From Thermoanaerobacteraceae bacterium (GTDB lineage: Bacteria > Bacillota > JADQBR01), in the NCBI GenBank assembly GCA_017656305.1, contig JACDOG010000019.1, positions 1 through 39,440 on the forward strand: 39,440 bases of DNA. Direction: 5' to 3'. Below the pieces are notes generated by a model that was not told the origin of the DNA, searched no databases, and worked only from the letters and a program-made list of their open reading frames with translations. Made by a program: the position numbers and the translations under genes. The stretch's first letter is position 1. Every line of letters begins with the position of its first letter. Below, piece by piece: positions 33,401 to 39,440 of this stretch.

Positions 33401-33916
33401 TCAAGATTTGGGGCTTCTGCGGATAAATTCCCTGAGCCGGTGCTTCAAGCCACGCACCTTACGTTTTAGTAATCTTGTTACTCCGCCGAACAACCCGTTG
33501 AATTTGTAAAGAACTAGCGTTATCAATCCCAACGGATAGCTCAGTAGCTTTTTTGCAAGCCTTACCGGCACCATCAGAATTCGCTTGGTGACACGAAACA
33601 CCTTGCCTGTAAGGCGAAACAACTGGTGCCACTTGCGCAGAATATACCTGCTGAAAAACCTGTAATAGCAATAGGCACCGACACCCATTCCCAGCAGAAC
33701 ATAAAAGCGCACTTCACCCCAATTTACGGCCAGCAAACCGTAATAGGCTATCACCGTAACAATAATCCAAACAAAAAAATCACACAAATGGGTAACAATT
33801 CGGGAGGGTTTCAGGAGCCAGCGCAAAGCCCGGTAAAAATCAAAGCAAAAAGCTATGGCAATACCAATTACTGCAGTCCAGAAAAAATAGTAAAATTGTT
33901 GAACCACCGGTATCAT
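33401..33916 (-). CDS. yabQ: spore cortex biosynthesis protein YabQ
   Basis: Membrane protein needed for cortex formation. 171 residues: hydrophobic segments in the first 90 residues (VQQFYYFFWTAVIGIAIAF and two more), then a strongly basic, amphipathic C-terminal half (KLLSYPLGLITLVLYK, many Arg and Lys). ATG at 33916 with GGGGAGGG 5 nt upstream. It follows yabP by 27 bp, as in B. subtilis, and shares its sigma-E-like promoter. Confidence 0.9.
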   Translation of the reverse strand: MIPVVQQFYYFFWTAVIGIAIAFCFDFYRALRWLLKPSRIVTHLCDFFVWIIVTVIAYYGLLAVNWGEVRFYVLLGMGVGAYCYYRFFSRYILRKWHQLFRLTGKVFRVTKRILMVPVRLAKKLLSYPLGLITLVLYKFNGLFGGVTRLLKRKVRGLKHRLREFIRRSPKS

Positions 33917-33943
33917 GTCAGCCCTCCCCCGCAAAGCAGCATG

Positions 33944-34213
33944 TTACTTGAACAGCTTTTGGATAATTCCCTTCCCCCTATTTAACTGTTCTTCTTCCAG
34001 GTACTGAATAAGATTTATTTGACCGGTAATCGACACCTTGCCGTCATCTAAATTCAGTTGATTAACGTTGAGAGCTTCCCCTTTCAGCAGCAGCACTCCC
34101 AAAGTTGTCCGCAGCTGCACTTCATCTTCATCAAAACTGTCCACATGCTTTACTCCGGTAACCGAGAGCGTCTTTCTGTCAAACAACATCAGTTGGTGTT
34201 CCTGGGCCATCAT
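33944..34213 (-). CDS. yabP: sporulation protein YabP
   Basis: About 89 residues of YabP/YqfC fold: EHQLMLFDRKTLSVTGV, the VDSFDEDEVQLRTTLG core and LLLKGEALNVNQLNLDDGKVSITG. Required for coat assembly or cortex in spore formers. Two adjacent ATG codons (34213, 34210) are possible starts behind GGGGGG. It is the first gene of yabP-yabQ, with a sigma-E-like promoter at 34234-34262. Confidence 0.9.
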   Translation of the reverse strand: MMAQEHQLMLFDRKTLSVTGVKHVDSFDEDEVQLRTTLGVLLLKGEALNVNQLNLDDGKVSITGQINLIQYLEEEQLNRGKGIIQKLFK

Positions 34214-34233
34214 CACACCCCCCTCTCCCAATA

Positions 34234-34262
34234 AATCTATGTCCGGCAAAGATCAGTTATGA
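34234..34262 (-). promoter_or_regulatory. sigma-E-like promoter of yabP-yabQ
   Basis: Minus strand -35 TCATAAC (34256-34262), 14-bp spacer, -10 CATAGATT (34234-34241). It fits the mother-cell sigma-E consensus (KMATATT, 14-15 bp, CATACAnT) at most positions. yabP is a known sigma-E gene in B. subtilis. Confidence 0.55.
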
Positions 34263-34271
34263 CAGCAGGGC

Positions 34272-34302
34272 AAAAAAATTAAGGCACGTGTGCGTGCCTT
34301 AA
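34272..34302 (-). terminator. spoIID terminator, containing the stop codon
   Basis: Minus strand TTAAGGCACG, CACA loop, CGTGCCTTAA, followed by seven T. The spoIID TAA stop lies at the base of the 10-bp stem. Confidence 0.9.
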
Positions 34303-35267
34303 TCCCATACTTTTTGTATCTTAACATCCTTGAAAAAGTAATTTACTATTTCTTCAGCAGATTTGCCCTGTTCCGCCAGCGCTCTGGCACCCCACTGGCT
34401 CATTCCTACTCCATGCCCGTAACCTCTGCCGCCAATGATGAGTTTATTACCGCTTACTTCAAACCTGTCCAGCAAGGTGGACCGCATTTTGTCACTGCCT
34501 AAAGCCTGCCGCAGCTTTGGCCCGCTTATTTTCACGTTGCCAATTTGCAGCGTCAGAGCCCTTCCTGAAGGGCCTTTTTCCACAATTTTAGCGGACGAAA
34601 CGGCAGCCGGATCCTGCCCGGTCTGCTGCTTCACAGCCTGTCTTACCTGGCTTAACGGAAACTCCGCGGTCCAGGATTTGTTTTCCGGTTCGGTAATGGC
34701 AAAACCGGGGTCTTTGACACTCTTGATATACGGTACAGGTTTTTCGTTTACCAGTCCTTCCTGGGGCAAGGCCGCAGTCTTGCCGCCACCATCGGCAAAA
34801 AACCATGCGTTTATGTAATTGCCCTTGTAAGTTATTACCTTCCCTCTTGTCCTTTCAGCCGCCTTTCTCACCCTGTCGTTAATTTTACTCGGGTCATACG
34901 CTTGAAATTCATCCTTGTCTGTTGAGGCATCCGTTCCGTACTGGGGCACGCCCCCTTCTTGAATCTTTTTCATGGTAAAGGTACGGGCTAAAATAGCCTG
35001 GGCTGCCAGGGCTTCTTCAGGCCAAGAGGTATCCATTTCCGCAGCCACCACGCCCTGCAGGTACTCCTCCATCTTAATTTCCTTCTTCTCCCCGGTTTCA
35101 TTGACATAAAGAGTAATGGTAGGCTCTTTTCCTCCCGGTATCCGAGGCTTCTTCCCCTCCCCGGGCGGTCCGGGCTTTCTCGCCTGGTTGGGACAGCCGA
35201 CTGCCACCAGCATGAACATTACAATTATACCGGCAGTCAACAGATTTATGACAGTCCTCTTGTACAT
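34299..35267 (-). CDS. spoIID: SpoIID/LytB-domain protein
   Basis: Lytic transglycosylase family acting in engulfment. 322 residues: N-terminal membrane anchor (about 7-25) ending in VAVGC, which could be a weak lipobox, then a Pro/Lys/Gly linker and the SpoIID domain (about 48-318) with EEYLQGVVAAEMDTSW (catalytic Glu region), ALAAQAILARTF and the GGRGYGHGVGMSQWGA signature. ATG start with AGGAGGT upstream. Position in the yabO-yabP neighbourhood differs from B. subtilis, where spoIID lies elsewhere, so it could be a paralogue of the main SpoIID. Confidence 0.9.
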   Translation of the reverse strand: MYKRTVINLLTAGIIVMFMLVAVGCPNQARKPGPPGEGKKPRIPGGKEPTITLYVNETGEKKEIKMEEYLQGVVAAEMDTSWPEEALAAQAILARTFTMKKIQEGGVPQYGTDASTDKDEFQAYDPSKINDRVRKAAERTRGKVITYKGNYINAWFFADGGGKTAALPQEGLVNEKPVPYIKSVKDPGFAITEPENKSWTAEFPLSQVRQAVKQQTGQDPAAVSSAKIVEKGPSGRALTLQIGNVKISGPKLRQALGSDKMRSTLLDRFEVSGNKLIIGGRGYGHGVGMSQWGARALAEQGKSAEEIVNYFFKDVKIQKVWD

Positions 35268-35352
35268 GAAACATACCTCCTAAAGTTAGTACTACTCCTA
35301 TTCTTTTCCCACAGGAGGTATTTATGAATGGTAAATATTTACTAGAAACTGC

Positions 35353-35595
35353 CTACTCAATTACTTCGTAAAGTTCACCTGCCTTGCTGGCCGGCACGCT
35401 GTCCACAGTTGAAAGCACTTTCACCTTGGTTTGTTTGGCCCCCATTTGGATACATATAACGTCTCCTTCTTTTATCTTGGTACCTGACTTGGCCACTTTG
35501 CCATTAACAGTAACCTTACCGGCGTTACAGGCTTCTTTGGCAACAGTTCTTCTTTTTATTAAACGGGAAACTTTTAAAAATTTGTCTAAACGCAT
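35353..35595 (-). CDS. rlbP: S4-domain RNA-binding protein RlbP/YabO
   Basis: 80 residues, one S4 domain: MRLDKFLKVSRLIKRRTVAKEAC at the N-terminus and GKVTVNGKVAKSGTKIKEGD. Related to Hsp15-type ribosome-quality-control factors (RqcP), which help elongate C-terminal tails on stalled nascent chains with RqcH. ATG start with AAAGGGGG upstream. It lies between hup and spoIID, in the order known from B. subtilis yabN-yabO. Confidence 0.94.
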   Translation of the reverse strand: MRLDKFLKVSRLIKRRTVAKEACNAGKVTVNGKVAKSGTKIKEGDVICIQMGAKQTKVKVLSTVDSVPASKAGELYEVIE

Positions 35596-35630
35596 CGCTG
35601 GCCCCCTTTCCCTGACATAATTATTTTTCC

Positions 35631-35663
35631 AAAATTAAAATCAGGCTCCTTGCGGAACCTGAT
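35631..35663 (-). terminator. hup terminator
   Basis: Minus strand ATCAGGTTCC, GCAA tetraloop, GGAGCCTGAT (one wobble), followed by TTTAATTTT. Confidence 0.88.
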
Positions 35664-35677
35664 TTTTCTCGACAAAT

Positions 35678-35950
35678 TTAATTAACGGCTTCTTTTAAGG
35701 CTTTACCAGCCTTGAATGCCGGAACCTTGGTTGCCTCAATCTTTATTTCTTCTCCCGTCTTGGGGTTACGGCCGGTACGAGCTGCTCTCTGTCTTACTTC
35801 AAAGGTACCAAAACCTACCAACTGTACTTTATCGCCCTTCGCCAAGGCCTCCTCAATGGTCTCCAGTACTGCTGCTACAACCTTTTCAGCATCTTTCTTG
35901 GTGATTTCCGCTTTTTCCGCAACACTGCTAACCAGTTCTGATTTGTTCAA
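35678..35950 (-). CDS. hup: HU-family DNA-binding protein
   Basis: 90-residue nucleoid protein. [41 protein letters not shown] (arm) and [16 protein letters not shown] make it a canonical HU rather than IHF. TTG start with AGGAGGG 7 nt upstream. Monocistronic, with its own promoter (36025-36053) and terminator. Confidence 0.97.
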   Translation of the reverse strand: MNKSELVSSVAEKAEITKKDAEKVVAAVLETIEEALAKGDKVQLVGFGTFEVRQRAARTGRNPKTGEEIKIEATKVPAFKAGKALKEAVN

Positions 35951-36024
35951 GGTAATCCCTCCTAAACATAATATTATTTGAAATTACAAGTTTTTAAAAA
36001 GATACCTTTTGGTCTATTCGCTAT

Positions 36025-36053
36025 ATTATAGGAATTTCCTGCTATAATCCTAA
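36025..36053 (-). promoter_or_regulatory. hup promoter
   Basis: Minus strand TTAGGA (36048-36053), 17-bp spacer, perfect TATAAT (36025-36030). Confidence 0.6.
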
Positions 36054-36075
36054 GTTTTTCGTAGATTTTTCCAAT

Positions 36076-37545
36076 TCATCCAATAACTTTTTTCGATTCC
36101 TGCCACCATTTTTCCATGGCTTCAATGTCCAGTTCGACCAAAGACACATTTTCCTGCTTCGCTTTTTCTTCAATGTAGCGAAACCGTGAAATAAATTTAT
36201 TAACTGACTGCTTAAGCACCTCCTCGGGACTTAACCGGAGCAGCCGGGCCACATTGACAGTTGCAAACAGAAAATCTCCCAGCTCTTCTTTAATCCCTTC
36301 TTTATCACCTGTTTCAACAACTTCAGTCAATTCATCCAGTTCCTCCCGTATTTTCGCCAGGGCTCCGCCGGGGTTTTCCCAATCAAAGCCTACGCGGGAG
36401 ACCTGAGACTGCACTTTTTCCGCCAGCATTAAAGCAGGCAGTGCCAGCGGCACGTCAATGATACTGTCCGGTTTCTCCCCGGTCTTTTCCTGTTTCTCTA
36501 TTTCCTTTATTTCTTCCCACGTGACCCGGACTTCATCGGGCGCATCAGCTTGTCCTTCTCCGAAAACATGGGGATGCCGGCGTATCATTTTGTCCACTAT
36601 TCCCTGAACCACATCGGACATATCAAAATAACCGTTTTCTTTAGCTATTTGCGCGTGGAAAACCACTTGTAATAATAAGTCTCCCAATTCCTCACATAAT
36701 TTATACATATCCCCCTGCTCAATGGCATCTACCACTTCATAAGCTTCCTCAATGGCGTAACGGCGTAAAGAATGGTGTGTCTGGTGCTTATCCCAAGGGC
36801 AGCCATGCTTGCCACGCAGTGTTTCCATAATCTCCACCAGCGGGTCCAAAGGCACACGAGCAGCTGCCGCCCTGGCTTCCCGAATTGGCGGTATGTAGAT
36901 ACTGGTCAAATGATCCACCCACGGTTGCCGGTCCAACTGGTATAAGGGCAACCACTCCACGCGTTCCTGTCCGGTAATACCGGCAGCCTTCACCAAACAG
37001 ACCTGAAAATCATCCGGATAGCATTCCATTAAAGTAAGCTTTACTTCAGAGCAGATGTGCTGGCTGTAAGACTGCAGCAATAACATACCCCGCCGCGTAT
37101 CGATGTCTTGAACACCCAGACTTAACGCATCTAAAACAGTAATCCCATCCACCGGGTCCAGTGCAAGGGCAGCAAAAACTGCATCGACACAGCTCATAGC
37201 CGGGTAAATTTGCGTAGCCACTTCAGGGTCCGCCAGCAGCAGCTTGACCGTATCCTCAGCCACCAGCGGATGTCCGGGCACCGCGTACGTCACAATTCCC
37301 CGACGGGACAGTTCTTTCAGTTGGCCAGCTATCTGCCGATACACTTCGGAAAAATCTACAGCCCTGTCATACAGGTCGTCAAAAGATTGATAGGCTATCC
37401 CTTCTTGTCCCAGCCGCTCTACGATCGGGTGTTTGGCTGTGCGCAGGTATAAGTCCTTTGCCTCTTTTAATATTTGATAATTTTCCAGCGGTAATTGTCC
37501 GAAAGCTCCCGGACCAAGACCCACAATCCGTATCACCACGCTCAC
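36076..37545 (-). CDS. mazG: tetrapyrrole-methylase-like / MazG nucleoside triphosphate pyrophosphohydrolase (YabN-like)
   Basis: 489 residues, two parts: an N-terminal tetrapyrrole-methylase-like domain (1 to about 225, VGLGPGAFGQL, TYAVPGHPLVAED) and a C-terminal MazG region in which the acidic metal motif appears twice (CEELGDLLLQVVFHA and EELGDFLFATVN), as in E. coli MazG. It hydrolyses (d)NTPs to monophosphates, a house-cleaning role. The start could be GTG at 37545 (overlapping the spoVB TGA) or GTG at 37539/37536, behind GAGGTGA. It follows spoVB without a gap. Confidence 0.94.
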   Translation of the reverse strand: MSVVIRIVGLGPGAFGQLPLENYQILKEAKDLYLRTAKHPIVERLGQEGIAYQSFDDLYDRAVDFSEVYRQIAGQLKELSRRGIVTYAVPGHPLVAEDTVKLLLADPEVATQIYPAMSCVDAVFAALALDPVDGITVLDALSLGVQDIDTRRGMLLLQSYSQHICSEVKLTLMECYPDDFQVCLVKAAGITGQERVEWLPLYQLDRQPWVDHLTSIYIPPIREARAAAARVPLDPLVEIMETLRGKHGCPWDKHQTHHSLRRYAIEEAYEVVDAIEQGDMYKLCEELGDLLLQVVFHAQIAKENGYFDMSDVVQGIVDKMIRRHPHVFGEGQADAPDEVRVTWEEIKEIEKQEKTGEKPDSIIDVPLALPALMLAEKVQSQVSRVGFDWENPGGALAKIREELDELTEVVETGDKEGIKEELGDFLFATVNVARLLRLSPEEVLKQSVNKFISRFRYIEEKAKQENVSLVELDIEAMEKWWQESKKVIG

Positions 37546-39125
37546 CTCGCTATTCCTAGTTTTACCAGCAGTCGTATCAACTTGTGCCCCACAAATGGCA
37601 AATCGTGCAAGTCCTGCACCCTGAAAACACCAAACAGCCCTAGAACTAGTACGTAAATCACAGCCCCCAGTCCCACCGAGGCAAGAGTTGCCACAGTATT
37701 GCCAAAAATAAGGTCAAGCCATTTGTAAGCTGCTATCACCGAAACGGCCATGACAGCTACGGCCGGCAGCGGTCGTAACAGGAAACATTTGAAGTGTACT
37801 CCCGTCACTAAGATTTTTAAAGCAAGATAATTTAACAAAAATGCCATGGCAAAACCGAAAACAGTAGCTAAAGCGGCACCCCGAATAGCCAGCCACGGGA
37901 CAGCCGTCCACCAGTAGCTGAGAAAGAACTTGGCTGCAGATGCCAGGAACAGGTTTATCACCGGAATGTATGTCTTCCCCAGCCCCTGTAATGCACCGGA
38001 AGTCATCTGGTACAGCCCTAAAAAGAACACGCCCCATGACAGGTAGGCCAAAGGAATACCCACTTCCCTAATATCATACAGAAGTAGGGCTATAGGCTCG
38101 GCCAGGGCCCAGAGACCTGCCGCTGCCGGAAGCATAAGAATAATGCTGATTCTTAATGCCGCATTGATGCGACGGCTCACCACAGCGGTGTTTCCCTTGG
38201 CTAGGGCTTGAGAAATAGCCGGAACCAGGCTCACTGCCAGAGATACGGTCACAATTGTCGGTAAGTTTATCAAACTTCCCGCCATCCCTGTGAACTCCCC
38301 AAACAGTTCCGTGGCCCTAGTAGCGGCAAACCCGGCAATTCTCAGCCTCTGCGGTACAACTAGCGCATCTATCATCTGGCTGATGGGCATTACCAGGTTG
38401 CCTAAAGAAAGCGGTAACGCTATGGTACCAATGCGCATGACCAGTTCCCGCTTGCGCTCCTGGGGAAAAACAGGAACCCTGCTGACTTTATTTGTCCGGT
38501 GCATGGCAAATAAATACCATACCAGAAACACAAGTGCCGCGGCGCTGCCAGTCACCGCCCCAAAGGTAGCTCCGGCAGCCACCAGTGTAATACTGCGCGG
38601 TAGAAAGATAAAAACAGCAAAAAAAACCGTAGTCACCCGCACCAGCTGTTCCAATACCTGCGATATGGCCGTCGGGTGCATTACCTGGTAGCCCTGAAAA
38701 TACCCTCGCAATGCTGACACGATGCTGGTTACGAAAATCGCCGGGGCAATAGCCGTAATCGGCGCTGCAGCCCGGGGTTCAGACAAGACATGGTAAGCCA
38801 ATGTTTTGGCACTGGCTGCCAGCAGCAGTGAAAAAAATGCACCGGCACCAGCCAGCATGGCCAAAGAAACCTTAAAGACACGCCGGGCGCCGTATCTATC
38901 GCCTACGGCCAGTTTTTCCGAAACCAAAATACTGATGGCCACAGGAATTCCCGCTGTAGAAAGCGCCAGCACAACAGTGTATAACGGGTAGGCCATCTGG
39001 TATAAACCTACCCCTTCACCACCTACTAAACGGGCAAACGGAATGCGGTACAGAGCACCCATTAATTTAGATATAAATCCCGCCGCGGCCAGGATTGCCG
39101 CCCCACGAACAAAGCCATGTCTCAT
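37542..39125 (-). CDS. spoVB: stage V sporulation protein B, MOP/MATE-type polysaccharide exporter
   Basis: About 527 residues and 14 membrane segments. Family start FVRGAAILAAAGFISKLMGALYRIPFARLVG and the central MISQMIDALVVPQRL are typical of SpoVB-type lipid II flippases needed for cortex. ATG at 39125 is preferred (GGGAGA 9 nt upstream); the longer frame has no signal. A TATAAT (39151-39156) lies upstream without a clear -35. The spoVB-mazG-hup-rlbP order is that of B. subtilis yabM-yabN-yabO. Confidence 0.93.
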   Translation of the reverse strand: MRHGFVRGAAILAAAGFISKLMGALYRIPFARLVGGEGVGLYQMAYPLYTVVLALSTAGIPVAISILVSEKLAVGDRYGARRVFKVSLAMLAGAGAFFSLLLAASAKTLAYHVLSEPRAAAPITAIAPAIFVTSIVSALRGYFQGYQVMHPTAISQVLEQLVRVTTVFFAVFIFLPRSITLVAAGATFGAVTGSAAALVFLVWYLFAMHRTNKVSRVPVFPQERKRELVMRIGTIALPLSLGNLVMPISQMIDALVVPQRLRIAGFAATRATELFGEFTGMAGSLINLPTIVTVSLAVSLVPAISQALAKGNTAVVSRRINAALRISIILMLPAAAGLWALAEPIALLLYDIREVGIPLAYLSWGVFFLGLYQMTSGALQGLGKTYIPVINLFLASAAKFFLSYWWTAVPWLAIRGAALATVFGFAMAFLLNYLALKILVTGVHFKCFLLRPLPAVAVMAVSVIAAYKWLDLIFGNTVATLASVGLGAVIYVLVLGLFGVFRVQDLHDLPFVGHKLIRLLVKLGIAR

Positions 39126-39230
39126 CCTCGGATCTCTCCCATTGTTTACCATTATAACCAAATTAGAAACAAAGTGCCACTAAGTTTTGCCTGCTGGGCT
39201 ATAACTTTGCAAATCAAATAGAAGGGTGCG

Positions 39231-39403
39231 GTGCGGCAATACCCCCGCCCCCTCAGTTCGCATAGGCCGGTAGGTACCCGCAAGCAATTCTTCCCTAATA
39301 CAGCTACTACCTTCTCCATCAGGCCGGTCCCGTCTCCGCAGGGTCGCTCCACCATTCGTGCCGGAGAGGAACTAGGCACTCCCACAGTCCCCCGCGTATT
39401 CAC
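39231..39403 (-). pseudogene. decayed N-terminus of a group II intron reverse transcriptase/maturase
   Basis: GTG start (39401-39403) behind AGGAGG, then a frame with PSSSPARMVERPCGDG and GLMEKVV, the characteristic beginning of bacterial group II intron proteins. After KNCLRV a one-base frameshift (about 39271-39278) is needed to continue as YRPMRTEGAGVLP, which parallels the AYRRV..N.GA.GVDG block of those proteins. Nothing of the reverse transcriptase core follows: the frame runs into the spoVB promoter region. The stretch is more GC-rich than its surroundings. Recognition is from memory of the family, not a search. Confidence 0.5.
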
Positions 39404-39440
39404 CGCTTCCTCCTGTGGATAGCTCCCTCGCGAAATTTTC

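Noticed and set aside
35324-35371. Plus-strand 15-codon ORF behind a perfect AGGAGGT, opposite the 3' end of rlbP
   Set aside because: Very short, overlaps a real gene in antisense and has no visible promoter; the AGGAGGT may be chance in a purine-rich gap. Left unannotated.

Overview
The window comes from a low-to-mid GC, endospore-forming anaerobic Firmicute. The best guess is a Peptococcaceae-type clostridium (Desulfotomaculum/Pelotomaculum/Moorella relatives). The grounds are spoIIE, spoIID, spoVB, yabP, yabQ and a SpoVB-MazG-HU-S4 block, formate-tetrahydrofolate ligase, strong AGGAGG-type ribosome binding sites, frequent GTG/TTG starts and many U-tailed hairpin terminators. The genus assignment is inference; no rRNA gene lies inside the window. 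Almost every gene is on the minus strand. Read right to left the order is spoVB, mazG, hup, rlbP(yabO), spoIID, yabP, yabQ, a small HTH gene, divIC, yabR-like S1 gene, tRNA-fMet/Met/Glu, spoIIE, tilS, ftsH, folP-folB-folK, coaX, dusB, greA, lysS. This is the order of the origin-proximal block of Bacillus subtilis, including Met and Glu tRNAs beside spoIIE and lysS in front of an rRNA operon, but interrupted by accessory modules.

Region by region (plus coordinates). 1-256: lysS terminator and a strong outward-facing sigma-A promoter. 257-2214: lysS and greA. 2215-2501: greA promoter and a large nested inverted repeat. 2502-5034: a three-gene operon of a regulator, an unrecognised protein and an acyl-ACP-reductase-like enzyme. 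5144-6930: dusB and coaX. 7085-9454: biotin module (bioY, birA, each preceded by BirA-like operators) and a membrane GGDEF protein. 9492-11715: pantothenate module (panD, panC, a DUF2520 ketopantoate-reductase candidate) behind a pan-type RNA leader with terminator. 11795-14359: folate genes folK, folB, folP and an HD phosphohydrolase. 14514-16274: fhs. 16505-19707: an orphan small gene, then an Na+/solute symporter with its DUF997 partner under a NiaR-type operator, niaR itself and a FlK-like thioesterase. 19831-26373: ndk, ftsH, tilS, spoIIE. 26501-26749: three tRNAs. 26819-29646: a small DMT-type permease, a possible leader RNA and a two-component system. 29742-31127 (+ strand, the only plus-strand genes): an L,D-transpeptidase and a His-tailed protein behind a sigma-F-like promoter. 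31124-39125: ppx/gppA and the division/sporulation cluster. 39231-39403: a decayed group II intron ORF fragment.

How the parts work together: three vitamin/cofactor modules (biotin, pantothenate/CoA, folate/C1) and one niacin-type regulatory module sit side by side, each with its own recognisable control element (BirA boxes, pan RNA, NiaR tandem repeat). The right half couples cell division, tRNA supply and sporulation. Candidate developmental control sites are visible: a Spo0A-like promoter with a 21-bp spacer before spoIIE, a sigma-E-like promoter before yabP, a sigma-F-like promoter before the L,D-transpeptidase, and a cluster of five DnaA-box-like 9-mers immediately upstream of the small HTH gene and divIC.

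The least ordinary items are the acyl-ACP-reductase-like operon, the DnaA-box cluster, the NiaR-controlled symporter, the pan leader RNA, the nested inverted repeat and the repeated embedding of stop codons in terminator hairpins. No CRISPR array, intact mobile element or prophage was seen. No gene-free stretch exceeds 300 bases.
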